Of a DNA stretch of 64,000 nucleotides, positions 33,143 to 42,957 are shown piece by piece. Position numbers and translations under genes: made by a program. The stretch spans positions 837,258,094-837,322,093 of the forward strand of contig CM048744.1 in NCBI GenBank assembly GCA_026315105.1. The letters run 5' to 3'. Every line of letters starts with the position of its first letter. Positions within the stretch are counted from its first letter, which is position 1. Below the pieces are notes generated by a model. That model was not told where the DNA came from. It searched no databases and was given only the letters and a program-made list of their open reading frames with translations. This DNA is from Locusta migratoria. Its lineage: Eukaryota > Arthropoda > Insecta > Orthoptera > Acrididae.

Positions 33143-33493
33143 AAAAATGTTTGTTTATAATTCTATCGGACGAAACTGCGTGGTCATCAGTCCGTAGCTT
33201 ACGAACTACTTAAACCTAGGTAAACTAACCTAAGGACAAACATATACACACCCATGCCCCAGGGAAGACTCGGACCTCCACAGCGAGCAACCGCGCGCTC
33301 CGCATCGAGACGCTTTAGACCGCTTTTTTTTTTTTTTATGGTCTGTTCTATTCATTGCGGACGCTGATCGTGTATGTTCGTTTTTGTTCGATGAGTTCTT
33401 GGCTCAGCTTTTTTATTACAGAGGGCGTTGAGCCCTCGGACCGGGCGCGCTGAGCCACGGCGCCCGGCGTCCGCTCGGCTACTCCACCGCGGC
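33143..33493 (-). mobile_element. SINE S2 nested in SINE S2, itself split
   Basis: Inverse S2 flanked by aagtagtttgca (33131-33142 and 33494-33505). Its head is cut between gaccgc and tcggctactcc by a third element (33327-33475 region). Confidence 0.88.
33327..33475 (-). mobile_element. SINE-B nested in the nested SINE
   Basis: On the minus strand: gccgtggctcagcgc, ctctgtaataaaaaagc, cgatcagcgtccgc, ending in a poly(A) run (T run 33326-33337). Flanked by gaccgc and gtccgc, a likely short duplication. Related to 29132-29396. Confidence 0.82.
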
Positions 33494-34745
33494 AAGTAGT
33501 TTGCAAGCTACGGACTGATGACCACGCAGTTTGGTCCGATAGATTTACAAACATTTGAACATTTTGAGTAACGTTCGTTTTATGTTGTAGACTGCCACTT
33601 AAATATTTCATGGCCGACTAAAAGTAGTAGATATGCAGCAGGTAATTTATATATAAACAATTATATGTATTTGTGGACAATAACTGAATATATTTGCATA
33701 AAAAGGCATGAGAAATTGAATATTAAGTGTGTAACTATATTTCGACGGCGGCAGTATATTAGGACAGTGAGACTCTATCTGAGCAAAGAGGTTCAGTCTC
33801 AACCGTTTTTAGTATTGTTAAATATGTATTTGTTTGTTAAATGTAAACAACATTTGTAGGGAGGTGATCAAAGCAATTACTTTCTTGATATTCAAATGTA
33901 TAATATTTTGGAAGGGAAACTGTATTTTATAGATGAGGCGATAAGATGGACAGAAGGATACAATTTTGGGAGCAGGGAGAGCACGCTTTCGAACGCTTGG
34001 GAAGTGACTCGTAACTTGAACGTGGTGGTAGAATGTTGTGACGCTGGGTGGTCTGAAGCCGCGTTACGAACTTGTCATTTGAAGAGATAGGCATGCGTGG
34101 ACTTAGAAAATTTACGGGACTCTGACTGCAGAACTTAGTCTCTGGTGAAAGGTTATAAACTATGCACGGTAGTAGGGCTGTGGAACTGTGATAATTCATC
34201 AATCGTGTAATCGTGTGATGACAAATTGTGATTTATAACAAATACTGCAATTAATTTGGAGCTGCAGTGTTCGATGGACTTCATTAATTTACGAGTGATA
34301 ATTTGGAACTTTTACTCTCGAGTGCATGTGATAGTTACTGTGCCTCTCATGACCAATAGTTGGGAAAATATTTAGTTATTTATCGATGTATGAATTGGGA
34401 CCACCTCCGCATTTTCCTGTTCAACAAGTGTGATAAATCCCATTTGTAGAGAAGTACTTCGTGCATGAAGCGCTTCTTTATCTAAGCATCAATTTTGTTG
34501 GTTATTGAGGGGTTTAACTTTGTTTAAAAATATTTTCGCGTCATCATATGCAGATCGATAACCTGGAAAAACTACAGATTAATTATTGATCTTGTTTAAA
34601 CATATTGGGTAGCTGTTTGGGACAGAGAAGCTTACATACGTAACTCACCCCTATAAACGGAGACAACGAGCCATAAAACCATTTTTACTACCCTGTGTTA
34701 TGTATTGCCCAATTCTTATTAGTGAGAACCGATAGGAATGTCGCA

Positions 34746-34893
34746 CAACTATTTCCTTTGGTGTGCGGCTAAAAAATTTGTTTATCAAAATAACTCAAAG
34801 ACAATACATGAACTTCAGACAGCGATAACTCAATATCTGCATTATATTACACGTGAAACATCGATAAAGGTTATATATATATAAAATTTTAAT
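34746..34893. other. AT-rich spacer
   Basis: Nothing recognisable. Confidence 0.3.
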
Positions 34894-35015
34894 TTAACGA
34901 CATTAAAGCGTTCATTTAATGAAATAAATCGCAATTTTCCATCATTTATGGCTTCACTGTACTAGGTTTAGATGGAATACCAAAGTGCGGGGAATGAAAA
35001 TTTGTGCCCGGCCGG
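34894..35015 (+). repeat. 122-bp direct repeat, copy 1
   Basis: Repeated at 35784-35905 with few changes (cgttcatttaatgaaa, tttatggcttcactgta, ctaggtttagatgg, gaatgaaaatttgtgcc). A piece recurs in inverse at 35922-35970. Confidence 0.85.
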
Positions 35016-35237
35016 GATTCGAAATCGGGATCTCCTGCTTACCAGACAGACGCGGTGACCACTCCGCCACCGGGGACACAGTGACCAGCCTGACTGCAGA
35101 CACCTCTTCCCTGTACGTCTCCCGCCACACCCAAATCTCCATTCGCCACGCTGTCTCTTTCCTATTAACACAGCCTAATTGTTCTGTAATGCTCGCAGCC
35201 ACAATACTGTATTCCCGCATCAGGGAGAAGACACAAT
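35003..35237 (-). mobile_element. SINE with tRNA-like sequence near its 3' end
   Basis: On the minus strand a ~150-bp body (gtgttaataggaaag, gagatttgggtgtgg) precedes a tRNA-like block (ggtggcggagtggtc A box, gatttcgaatccc B box) and then cacaaattttcatt. The order body, tRNA-like, tail is the same as in the 301-bp units at 5971-7949, though the sequences differ. Confidence 0.6.
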
Positions 35238-35712
35238 CACCCCGTTTACATGGGCTCCCAAAACCGTATTTCGTAAACCAATTTCCCAATTCCGTATTTG
35301 GTTGGTCATGTAAACACTGAAAAATCGATTCTGGAAATCCGCTTCTCTAAAGCGGTTTTCCAGTTCCACTATCGATTTTCGTTCCCATGTAAACGCAACT
35401 GTTTTTGAAGCGTTCTTGGCTTGTCAGACTGCATTTTCTTGTTAAGAATTTTCGGCACATATTGATAGAGTGATATTTACTAATGTGAAATAAAAGTATA
35501 AATATTAGAGTGAGCATGAATCTGTGTAATTAAATAAAGAAAAATAGCGATTGTGCTGACTAAATCAGGAACTGAATCAGATGTTTTTCAGCCGCCATAT
35601 TTAGTGGGCTAGGAAATCCGATTCAGGCTATACCATGTAAACACGACAGCGAGAAACGGTTTACGAAAATCGGTTTTCGTCTTCCGGAAGATGTGTTGCA
35701 TGTAAACGTAGT
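35238..35712. mobile_element. MITE-like element with gtttacatg ends
   Basis: cccgtttacatgg at 35239 and catgtaaacgtag at 35701-35713 are inverse, and tcgtaaacc-type blocks repeat inside (35260, 35660). Internal catgtaaac boxes at 35309, 35394 and 35634 suggest sub-repeats. No coding frame. Confidence 0.6.
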
Positions 35713-35783
35713 GCATGAGATATCGAGACACAATAAATTGTCGTCAGGAGCCCAGCCTCGGCTTATATACAATTATATATTTT

Positions 35784-35970
35784 TTAACGACATTACAGCG
35801 TTCATTTAATGAAATAAATCGCAATTTGCGATCATTTATGGCTTCACTGTACTAGGTTTAGATGGAACACCAAAGTGTGGCGAATGAAAATTTGTGCCAG
35901 GCCGGTGTGTCATCTAAAGCTAGTACGTACAGTGAAGCCATAAATGATCGCAAATTGCGATTTATTTCAT
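35784..35970. repeat. 122-bp repeat, copy 2, followed by an inverse piece
   Basis: 35784-35905 matches 34894-35015. 35922-35970 is the inverse of its middle (agtgaagccataaatg, gcgatttatttcat), giving a local foldback. Confidence 0.85.
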
Positions 35971-36311
35971 CGGTAAAGGTGTTTAAAATAACTGTAAACG
36001 TGTTGAACTATGCCTTCAAGCACCTACTGTGATAATGGTGAGTACAGTGTATTTCTTATAATTCAAATAACTGAGTAATTTCAATATTATAACTGTAATA
36101 ATATTGAATCCTATACGTGCAGCCAGTATCGGTGGTTTAAACCCGGCCTCTATCTCATACAGCTTATAAACGAATGTTCTGCCACCCTTACGCGCCCCGA
36201 AAGGCGACACATGCGGAGCTGCCGCTGCGGAGATACTTTGCAAACACACTGTATATGCGAGCGAGTCTGACGAAAACTATTCAAGAATTGAAGTGGCAAC
36301 CGTTAACACTA
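35971..36311. other. No gene seen
   Basis: No repeat or domain recognised. Confidence 0.35.
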
Positions 36312-36502
36312 ATGCGTTGCCAAAAAATGTTCAAATGTCCGTAAACGTATGGTACCAAACTACTGTGGTGTTCAGTCCCAGATTTAAAACTACTAAAAAC
36401 TAACCCACCCGACGCCCGAAGGAGGATTCGACCCTCCGGCGGGAATGACCGCGTAGTCCATGACATGGCGCCCAGAACCACGCAGCCAATCCGCGCTTTT
36501 CG
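36312..36502 (-). mobile_element. SINE, strongly diverged (S-type tail)
   Basis: On the minus strand: degraded head, B box agggtcgaatcc, body cgggtgggttagttttt, gggactgaacacc, tail gacatttgaacattt. An old copy. Confidence 0.7.
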
Positions 36503-36532
36503 TTTTTACAACACCCCCCCCCATTTTTTTTT

Positions 36533-36710
36533 AAATCAGTAAATCAAACATGAATTTTCTCCTCCAAATTCAAAAATTTTCGTTGGTGCCACCTACTTCG
36601 CATTTGTCCACCAACAGTCTTTTTGTTTTTTTAATCAATGTATCAAACATCAATTTTCTCCTCCAAATTCGAAAATATTTCGTTGGTGCCACCTACTTCG
36701 CATTTGTCCT
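36533..36710 (+). repeat. Tandem duplication, period ~99 bp
   Basis: Two units share aattttctcctccaaatt and cgttggtgccaccta and ttcgcatttgtcc. Function unknown. Confidence 0.88.
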
Positions 36711-37290
36711 CATAAGCATTCCGTATTCATAGTTAATCTCCGGTATTTTTAACACGCTAAAACGGATATGGATATTCACGCTAATGATTATTAGAGGGGC
36801 TTGTAACGCCTGCCGAATCTGTTCGTAAACTACTTCTCCACTGCTGTAGTTACTGGTGTAGCTGATCATACTGTAGGCTACCAATGTTATTCCCGTAACT
36901 GCCCGAAATGAACTGTGCGGAACGTAGTTGTTCCCTCACGCGTGCTACAACACTGCAAACAAGAACTGTGAAAAGAGGCGGTGTAATCAGCACACAGATT
37001 GCAGTTGCCAGTTAATTACCGCAGCAAGTGAGTTATATTCAGTCGGGTAATTGCTCAATGGCCGCCGAAATTGCGCGTCGGGCCATAAAAGCGACAGGTG
37101 GTGACCCAATTTTTCATGATTAATTGCCGATCCGAATGCTGGCTCGACAGCACAAAAAGGCAATTGAAGTTCACCATGAGCTTGTGTGTAGTAAGTAACG
37201 AATTATTCTGTTCGCTGAATCACAATAAAAGTAAACAATAAAAAAAGCGTGTAGGGAGGGAGGAAGGGAAAAGCTAACGATTGTTTGTTT
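36711..37290. other. No gene seen
   Basis: No recognised repeat or domain. Confidence 0.35.
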
Positions 37291-37304
37291 GTGTATGTGT
37301 ATGT

Positions 37305-37305
<1 letters not shown>

Positions 37306-37368
<63 letters not shown>
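37306..37368. repeat. (GT)n microsatellite
   Basis: About 31 GT units, nearly uninterrupted. Confidence 0.97.
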
Positions 37369-37375
<7 letters not shown>

Positions 37376-37526
37376 TTGGGGGGATGGAGTGTGCGTGCTC
37401 TTTGGCAGTTGAGAAATATGTATAATAACAATCTTTTCTTCGACACTGTTACAGTGAATAAGGAGTTTGTGTGACACTTATTTTAGTTTCAAAACGGGGC
37501 TGCTAATTCGCCACGTTTTCTTGGCT

Positions 37527-39240
37527 TGCGACCTTCCTATCGGTACTCACCAATAAGAATTGGGCAATACATAACTGAGGGTAGTACAAGGTTTATGGCT
37601 CCTAGTCTCTATTCAGCTTCTATGCCCTAAACAGCTACCCAATCTCTTTAAACAAGATCAACAATTAATCTGAAGTTTAGTCAGTCTATCAGTCTGCATA
37701 TGATGACGTGAAAATATATAAATTAAACCTCTGAATAACCAATAAAATCGATTCTAAGATAAAGAAGTGATTCACTTACGATGTAATTCTTCATAAAAAG
37801 AGTTTATTTCTCTTTCTGGACATAAAAATGCGGAGGTGGTCCTACTTTATACATCGATAAATAACTGAATTTTTACCCAACTATTGTTCGGGAGAGGCAC
37901 AATAAATATCGCACGCACTCGAGAGTAAAAGTTCCAAATTATCACTCGTAAAATAGAGTACTCCATCGAACATTGCAGTTCCAAATTAATCCGTGATTAA
38001 TTACAGTATTTGTTATAGAACACAGTTTGTAATCACACGAGTACATGATTCCTGAATTATCACAGTTCCACAGCCCTACTACCGTGCATAATTTATCACA
38101 AGTTCGTAACACGTCTTCGGACCGCTCAGCGTCACAACCTTTCACCACCACGTCCGAGTTACGACTCCCTTCCCAAGCGTTCGAAAGCGTGCTCTCCCTG
38201 CTCCCAAAATTGTATCCTTCCGCGCATCCTAACGCCTCATATTTAAAAAACAATTTCACTTCCAAAATATTATACATTTGAATATCATAGAATTAAATAC
38301 TTTGACCAACAAATGTTGTTTACATTAACAAACAAATATATATTTAACAATACTAAAAACGGTTGACACTGTAGCTCTTTGCCTAGGTAGCTATTAAGCG
38401 TGGTGTCTCACTGTTCAAATATACTGCCACCGTCGAAATATAGTTACACAATTAATATTTAAGATATAATGGTTTTTTATGCAAGTACTTTCAGTTCTTG
38501 TCCACAATATATAATTGTTTATATATAAATTATCTGCTGTGTATCTACTATTTTTAGTCGGGCATGAAATATTTAAGTGACAGTTTACAACATGAAAATG
38601 AACGTTACTAAGAATATTAATTATAATAAAATACATATATAAATGTAATGCACCCTGCTGGGTTCATGTTCTGTGTTTCTGTGGTGGAATCTATGCTCTG
38701 ACACAAGAATATTACTACCTCAACGAAAAACAGAACAAGAGAGTGAAACAGTTTACTGAAAGAATACGGAAATAACGTGGTGCGTCTTTTAAGATAGGTA
38801 GTGTGGTGTAAAGCTGTCCATTTGCTTCTTAATCTGTTACTGATAAATACTACTTATCAGTAATTATTGTAAATATAAGTCTTATTATTATAGTATTGAG
38901 ATTTATCGGCTTTTTATCTGTAAGGTATATTGAAATTGTAATTACAGAGTTTGATTCTCCCGAGTCTCCTGAATCCATAAATATAATTATATTTGCCGTA
39001 TGATCATCTCCTGATTTTATATGGATTTTTAGAATAATACGTGTGGCTATATTGTATTTCAGTAGCCGCCCTCGCTCACAGTCTCTTCCAGTTTCCGAGT
39101 ACATTAGGGAAACCCTGTCTACCTGTATGCCATTAACTTGGTCCAGACTGTTAGCTGGCTGGCTGGGGAACCCAACAGCTTAGCAAAACCCGCCTTTCAC
39201 ATGGAAAAAATCAGCTTCCCCCTGTATCTGTAATGTTACA
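37527..39240 (-). mobile_element. LTR-like element, right copy, with 4-bp target duplication
   Basis: 1714 bp, TG...CA ended. On the minus strand it runs from tgtaacattacag to ggaaggtcgca. ggct flanks at 37523-37526 and 39241-39244. aataaa occurs on the minus strand near 37808, about 280 bp before the 3' end. No coding frame of note. Best read as a solo LTR of unknown Gypsy/Copia-type family; a long non-autonomous element is the alternative. Confidence 0.75.
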
Positions 39241-39244
39241 GGCT

Positions 39245-39534
39245 CATTGTAAGTCAGTACACGTGATGTATTGTGACGAAACCATTACGGGGTTAAGTCG
39301 GAAATTAGTAAATTTTTCTTAACGTTTCACTGGAACATACGATATGAGGACAGAGCCATTGCGTCGTGAATAAGCATTCAACATGTCAAAGAGCACCGCT
39401 GAATCTACGTCACAGAAAAATATCAGTAGAGAGAGAAATAATTCGTGTCAATTCGCTTTTCGCTTACTCACAGTCTCCAGAGAAAGACGGTGAGCTTAGG
39501 TTGTAACTTCATGTATGAGAAAACTTGCGATAAG
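39245..39534. other. No gene seen
   Basis: No repeat or domain recognised. Confidence 0.3.
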
Positions 39535-39665
39535 CAAATTACCCTCCACCAGGCACTGAACGAAATTTTCTGTACACAGTGACCTTTACCATGTTTTGAA
39601 GGTCGAGTATGCAACATTTCATCAAGATTGGATCAAAATCACAGATTTGTATGGGAAAATATTAC
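39535..39665 (+). repeat. Family E dispersed repeat, copy 3
   Basis: ccaggcactgaacgaaa, cagtgacctttacc, gcaacatttcatcaag match 1-165. Confidence 0.65.
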
Positions 39666-39784
39666 ACACACATACAAACATGGACTTATTGAAAATGCAT
39701 TTTCAGTTTTTCTCAAAATTTTCGCATTTTTCAGTAGATTTTCCAGAAACCGTATCTCATGCAAATGCTAACATGAGAATTACG

Positions 39785-39960
39785 AACGGGGGATTGAGGC
39801 GCTATGCTCCGAAGCGCGAGGCCGCTCGCTGTCAGGGGTTCGAATCCCCCTCGGTCATGGGTGTTTGCGCTGCCTTTAATATAAGGTAGTTCATAAATAG
39901 TTTGTAAGTTTAGGGATAGGTGACCCCGCGGTTAAGTACCATAAGCTTAACAAACATTTG
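39785..39960 (+). mobile_element. SINE S4, 5'-truncated
   Basis: Starts within the head (ggattgaggcgctatgc), B box ggttcgaatccccc, tail cttaacaaacatttg. Confidence 0.85.
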
Positions 39961-39961
39961 T

Positions 39962-40098
39962 TGAAAATATACCTTCTTTAGGTGGTTACGCCAAGATCGC
40001 TGATAAAATATATTTCTTTTCCTTGACCGGTATCAATGATTTAAATCATCATTTTCAGTATGGTTACAAGGTCTTCACCTAGGAGCACATGTCAAAGA
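39962..40098 (-). repeat. Family D arm, inverse partner of 40835-40945
   Basis: Minus strand: gaagaccttgtaacc, attgataccggtcaagg, tatcagcgatcttggcgt. The partner at 40835-40945 reads the same on the plus strand. The two arms enclose ~740 bp. Confidence 0.75.
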
Positions 40099-40115
40099 GT
40101 TTCTTGTCGAGTTGG

Positions 40116-40196
40116 TCGTATTAGATTAAAATGTGAAATATGACTATTTCTGACGTCAAAAGTAGTTACATTTCACCTTTTAATCTAATATGACGA
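40116..40196. repeat. Hairpin with ~36-bp arms
   Basis: tcgtattagattaaaatg and its inverse (ttaatctaatatgacga), including tgtgaaat/atttcac, around a short loop. Confidence 0.85.
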
Positions 40197-40208
40197 TCCA
40201 TTTTGGTG

Positions 40209-40412
40209 AGCCGAGCGGGAGTAGCCGAGCGGTCTGGAGCGCCACGTTACGGATCGCGCTGCCTCCCGCGTCGGAGGTTCGAATCCTCCCTCGGGCATGG
40301 ATGAGTGGATGTGTGTGTTGTCCTTAGCTATTTCAACTTAGTTTAAGTAGTTTGTAAGTCTAGGAACTTAATACTAAAGTAGTTTGGTTCCATAGAATTA
40401 CAAACATTTTGG
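40209..40412 (+). mobile_element. SINE S3
   Basis: Head gggagtagccgagcgg, tctggagcgccacgtta, B box ggttcgaatcctcc, body aagtagtttgtaagtc, tail acaaacattttgga. S3 shares its tail style with S1, S2 and S4. Confidence 0.88.
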
Positions 40413-40549
40413 ACACGTAGTTTTCAACATGTCGACCATATTTTTTTTATTCATTTTATGTCTCGACGTGAAACTCTTTGAACACAATACTTTATTCCTC
40501 GGGTAACCAAAGTGGAAAATATTCGTCTTCTACAAAATAAACCGTTGCG

Positions 40550-40640
40550 ACTGTTAAAAATTCTTTATTGAGAACACACGACTGGTTTCGCAAAATGAAT
40601 TTCCATCCTCAGGTGCTAATTTCATTCAAGTCATAAACAT
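40550..40640 (-). repeat. Family D box
   Basis: Minus strand: cacctgaggatgg, then ttgcgaaaccagtcgtg, then aataaag. Confidence 0.6.
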
Positions 40641-40834
40641 ATATTACAGGATGTGGAACTAGCTGATGCACATAATTTATCTCCAGGTGCAACCAGCTTT
40701 GCATTTAAAAGAGTGAGGCTCCGTCAAGTATGAATTAAGAACTGAATAAAACCCACCCCAAGCTCCGGAGGAGTCAGCTAGGGAAGGAAGCGTTGTTGTT
40801 GCCGGCATCAGACTCTTTATTTGACTTGTGCTTA

Positions 40835-40945
40835 TAAGTGAAGATCTTGTAAACCATTCTGAAGACGAAAAAGTAAGTCATTGAAACCGGTCAAGATAAA
40901 TTAATATATTTCATCAGCGATCTTGGCGTAACAAACCAAAGAAAG
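40835..40945 (+). repeat. Family D arm
   Basis: gaagatcttgtaaacc, cattgaaaccggtcaag, catcagcgatcttggcg. Inverse of 39962-40098. Confidence 0.75.
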
Positions 40946-40979
40946 TGTATTTTTTTTATTGCAGAACGACATATTGACC

Positions 40980-41062
40980 ATAGCTGTTTATTTTTTCTCA
41001 GTGCTACCGGTTTCGGTCATTTACCGTTATCAAGCGTTAGCAGAGGTTAGCTAATAGCTTAA
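40980..41062 (-). repeat. Family D box
   Basis: Minus strand: cgcttgataacgg, tgaccgaaaccggtagc, aaaaaataaac. Confidence 0.6.
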
Positions 41063-41131
41063 CATGTCGTTATACAAGAATTCAAAATTATAACATAAGA
41101 ATTTGTTGTCATTGCTCCAGTCATTGATAGC

Positions 41132-41169
41132 ATCACAGTGGCTGATTGCGGGCAGTCAGCCACTGTGAT
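41132..41169. repeat. Perfect 14-bp-arm hairpin at a LINE border
   Basis: atcacagtggctga (41132-41145) and tcagccactgtgat (41156-41169) around ttgcgggcag. It sits where the LINE relic to the right ends. Confidence 0.9.
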
Positions 41170-41674
41170 ACTATCCTCTATCCTCTTTCCGTCCGCACTG
41201 TTTATCATCTATATTTCACTCCCATATAAGGTAACACTCCACACAAATGCCTTCAGAAAGGACTTCCTTATTTTTAAATCAATATTCCATGTTAAGAAAT
41301 TTCTCTTTTTCAAGAACGCTTTTCTACCCATTGCCATTCTGCATTTTATATCCTCTGTACTGCGACCACCGCATGTTACTTTTCTCAAATGTTCAAATGT
41401 TTGTATACTCTATGCGACTTAACTACGGGGTCATCAGTCCCTAAACTTACAAACTACTTATGAACTACCTACAACTAAGGACGGCACAAATATCCATGCC
41501 CGAGGGGGGATTCGAACCCCCGACCGTAGTGGCCGTGCAGACTGTGACTGAAGCGCCTCAGTCCCCTCGGCCACCGCGTTACTTTTCTGCCCAAGTAACA
41601 AAACTCATCTACTTCTTTTATTGCTTCGTTACCTAATCTAATTCCTTCAGCATCACCCGATTTTCTTAGACTGC
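41170..41674 (-). mobile_element. RTE-like LINE relic (minus), split by a SINE
   Basis: Minus strand: RKSGDAEGIRLGNEAIKEVDEFCYLG up to the SINE (41386-41577), then GRSTEDIKCRMAMGRKAFLKKRN, KSFLKAFVW, YGSEI and a stop where W-T is usual. It lacks the FADD part and the 3' tail. Same family as 11829-12731. Confidence 0.85.
41386..41577 (-). mobile_element. SINE S1 with target duplication
   Basis: gttacttttct at 41375-41385 and 41578-41588. Minus-strand head cgcggtggccgagggg, B box ggttcgaatcccc. Confidence 0.95.
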
Positions 41675-42400
41675 ATTGGATATTTATGGTACGTGAAGTT
41701 CAGAACACAAATAACAATCAGCCGTAGTCATTCGACGCAGCTCTCAAAAATTCTCGAGATAATCGAGTTTGAATAAAATACACGCAAATACCAATATTAA
41801 AACAGTTGCGGCACGTGAAGCTCAGGTCCTGCAGCGGTAAATTTTTCTTTTTTTCTCGTTGTCTTCGAATACTTACACAATCTTAATATCTAATGGTGAT
41901 TTTACCAAAAATGCACGTATTTATGTCTATTCGTAATTTTCTGTAATTTATAAAAATGATGGTTTCAATGAAATAACGTATGTTACAGTATTTAGTTTAG
42001 TTGACGGCGGTAGTCTATGATTGTTCAGTTCGTGAAGAGCTACGACGCTGTCGTTGGAAAGTCATCTCCATAGCTATTCATGACTTTCCATGCAGCTAAC
42101 CTACTCAACCATTGCCTATATACATATAAACAAAAACTGACACAACACGTGGAATTAGAGATTCCAACCTAGCATTCGTCACAGCAGGATTCGAACCACC
42201 GACTCCAAGGATGCGAAACCAGAACGCTAGCACCTGAGCAACACATACATATGCTGCAATTATTGGTGCTTACGTGTACTTGCAAAACTTCAAAGTTGAT
42301 TTTCTCCAAATATTTTGAGAGTTGAGGCGAATGGAACTGGCTGATTGTTATTTAATTTCTGAACTTCACGTACCATAAATATAAATAAATTCTAAAATCC
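41675..42400. mobile_element. Element with ~70-bp inverted ends
   Basis: tatttatggtacgtgaag near 41680 and its inverse near 42363; pairing extends through ataacaatcagcc and agctctcaaaa. It starts at the point where the LINE at 41170 is broken. 42165-42245 holds a minus-strand tRNA-like stretch (ggattcgaaccaccg). Confidence 0.7.
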
Positions 42401-42459
42401 AATACGCGTGTGGTCTCCTTGTACGTCTAGAACACGTAAAATAAAATAAAATAAAAATG

Positions 42460-42780
42460 GACGTTGGGTTTAAACCGTCATCCTTGCAAATGCGAGTCCA
42501 CTGCGCCATATCGCTGAGAAGAGGGGAGGAGTTGATGAAGAAATATAGGGGATGAAGGAAGAGATAGGCTGAGAGAGGCACAGAAGGAAATGAATGGGCA
42601 AAGAGGAGGAGATAGAGGAGGAGGAGACAGGTGCAGAGACGATGGAGGAGACTGACGAGCGGAATGAAGAAGTTATACATGGTTGGAGGGAGCTGGTTGA
42701 AGAGGAGAAGAAGGTGGACAGTGGCGTTCCGACAATTTCTTTAGAAGGGGAGGGGGCAAGAAAACCTACTTACTGACTTC
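42460..42780 (-). repeat. SINE-C head fragment with a GA-rich tract
   Basis: Minus strand cagtggactcgcatt-tgcaaggatgacggttt matches the SINE-C head. 42515-42720 is strongly purine-rich on the plus strand. The 60-residue Glu-rich frame is a product of that composition. Confidence 0.5.
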
Positions 42781-42879
42781 GTGCCGATTCCAGGACTTTT
42801 GTCTGGGCGGAGGGGGCGAGGTCATGGAACTTTCATTTAGCCGAGGTGTTCCAGGTTCCGTTTTTCCTTTCTTTCTTTT

Positions 42880-42907
42880 TTCTTTTTCTTTTTTTTTTTT
42901 TTTTTTT
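42880..42907. repeat. Poly(T) tract
   Basis: Pyrimidine run from 42858, pure T from about 42890 to 42907. Confidence 0.9.
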
Positions 42908-42957
42908 AAGAAAAGGGATGATTTGTCAAGTTGCGCTTGCGTCTCATTTATATGTAA

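Larger units (their letters stand above)
33001..33566 (+). mobile_element. SINE S2, split, with 10-bp duplication
   Basis: agtaacgttc at 32991-33000 and 33567-33576. First part 33001-33142 (head gagtagccgagcgg, B box ggttcgagtcctcc), remainder from 33494 (aagtagtttgcaagc to the tail). The interruption is the SINE of 33143-33493. Confidence 0.92.
32397..34745 (+). mobile_element. LTR-like element, left copy (carries nested SINEs)
   Basis: Matches 37527-39240 in inverse along the whole length once the 566-bp SINE block is removed (~1.78 kb). Starts tgtgacattacag and ends aggaatgtcgca, so TG...CA. Matching landmarks include cttttccgttgaggt-like, ggatacaattttggga, gtagggctgtggaac and tatgtattgcccaatt. 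No target duplication is seen on this copy (agac left, caac right). Confidence 0.82.

Noticed and set aside
37274..37477. His/Thr- or Val/Cys-repeat proteins
   Set aside because: Translations of the GT microsatellite.
32397..39240. A single LTR retrotransposon bounded by two LTRs
   Set aside because: The two copies are in inverse orientation, whereas LTRs of one element are direct; the interval between them has no polyprotein.
42594..42776. Glu-rich 60-residue protein
   Set aside because: Product of a purine-rich tract; no conservation or initiation context visible.
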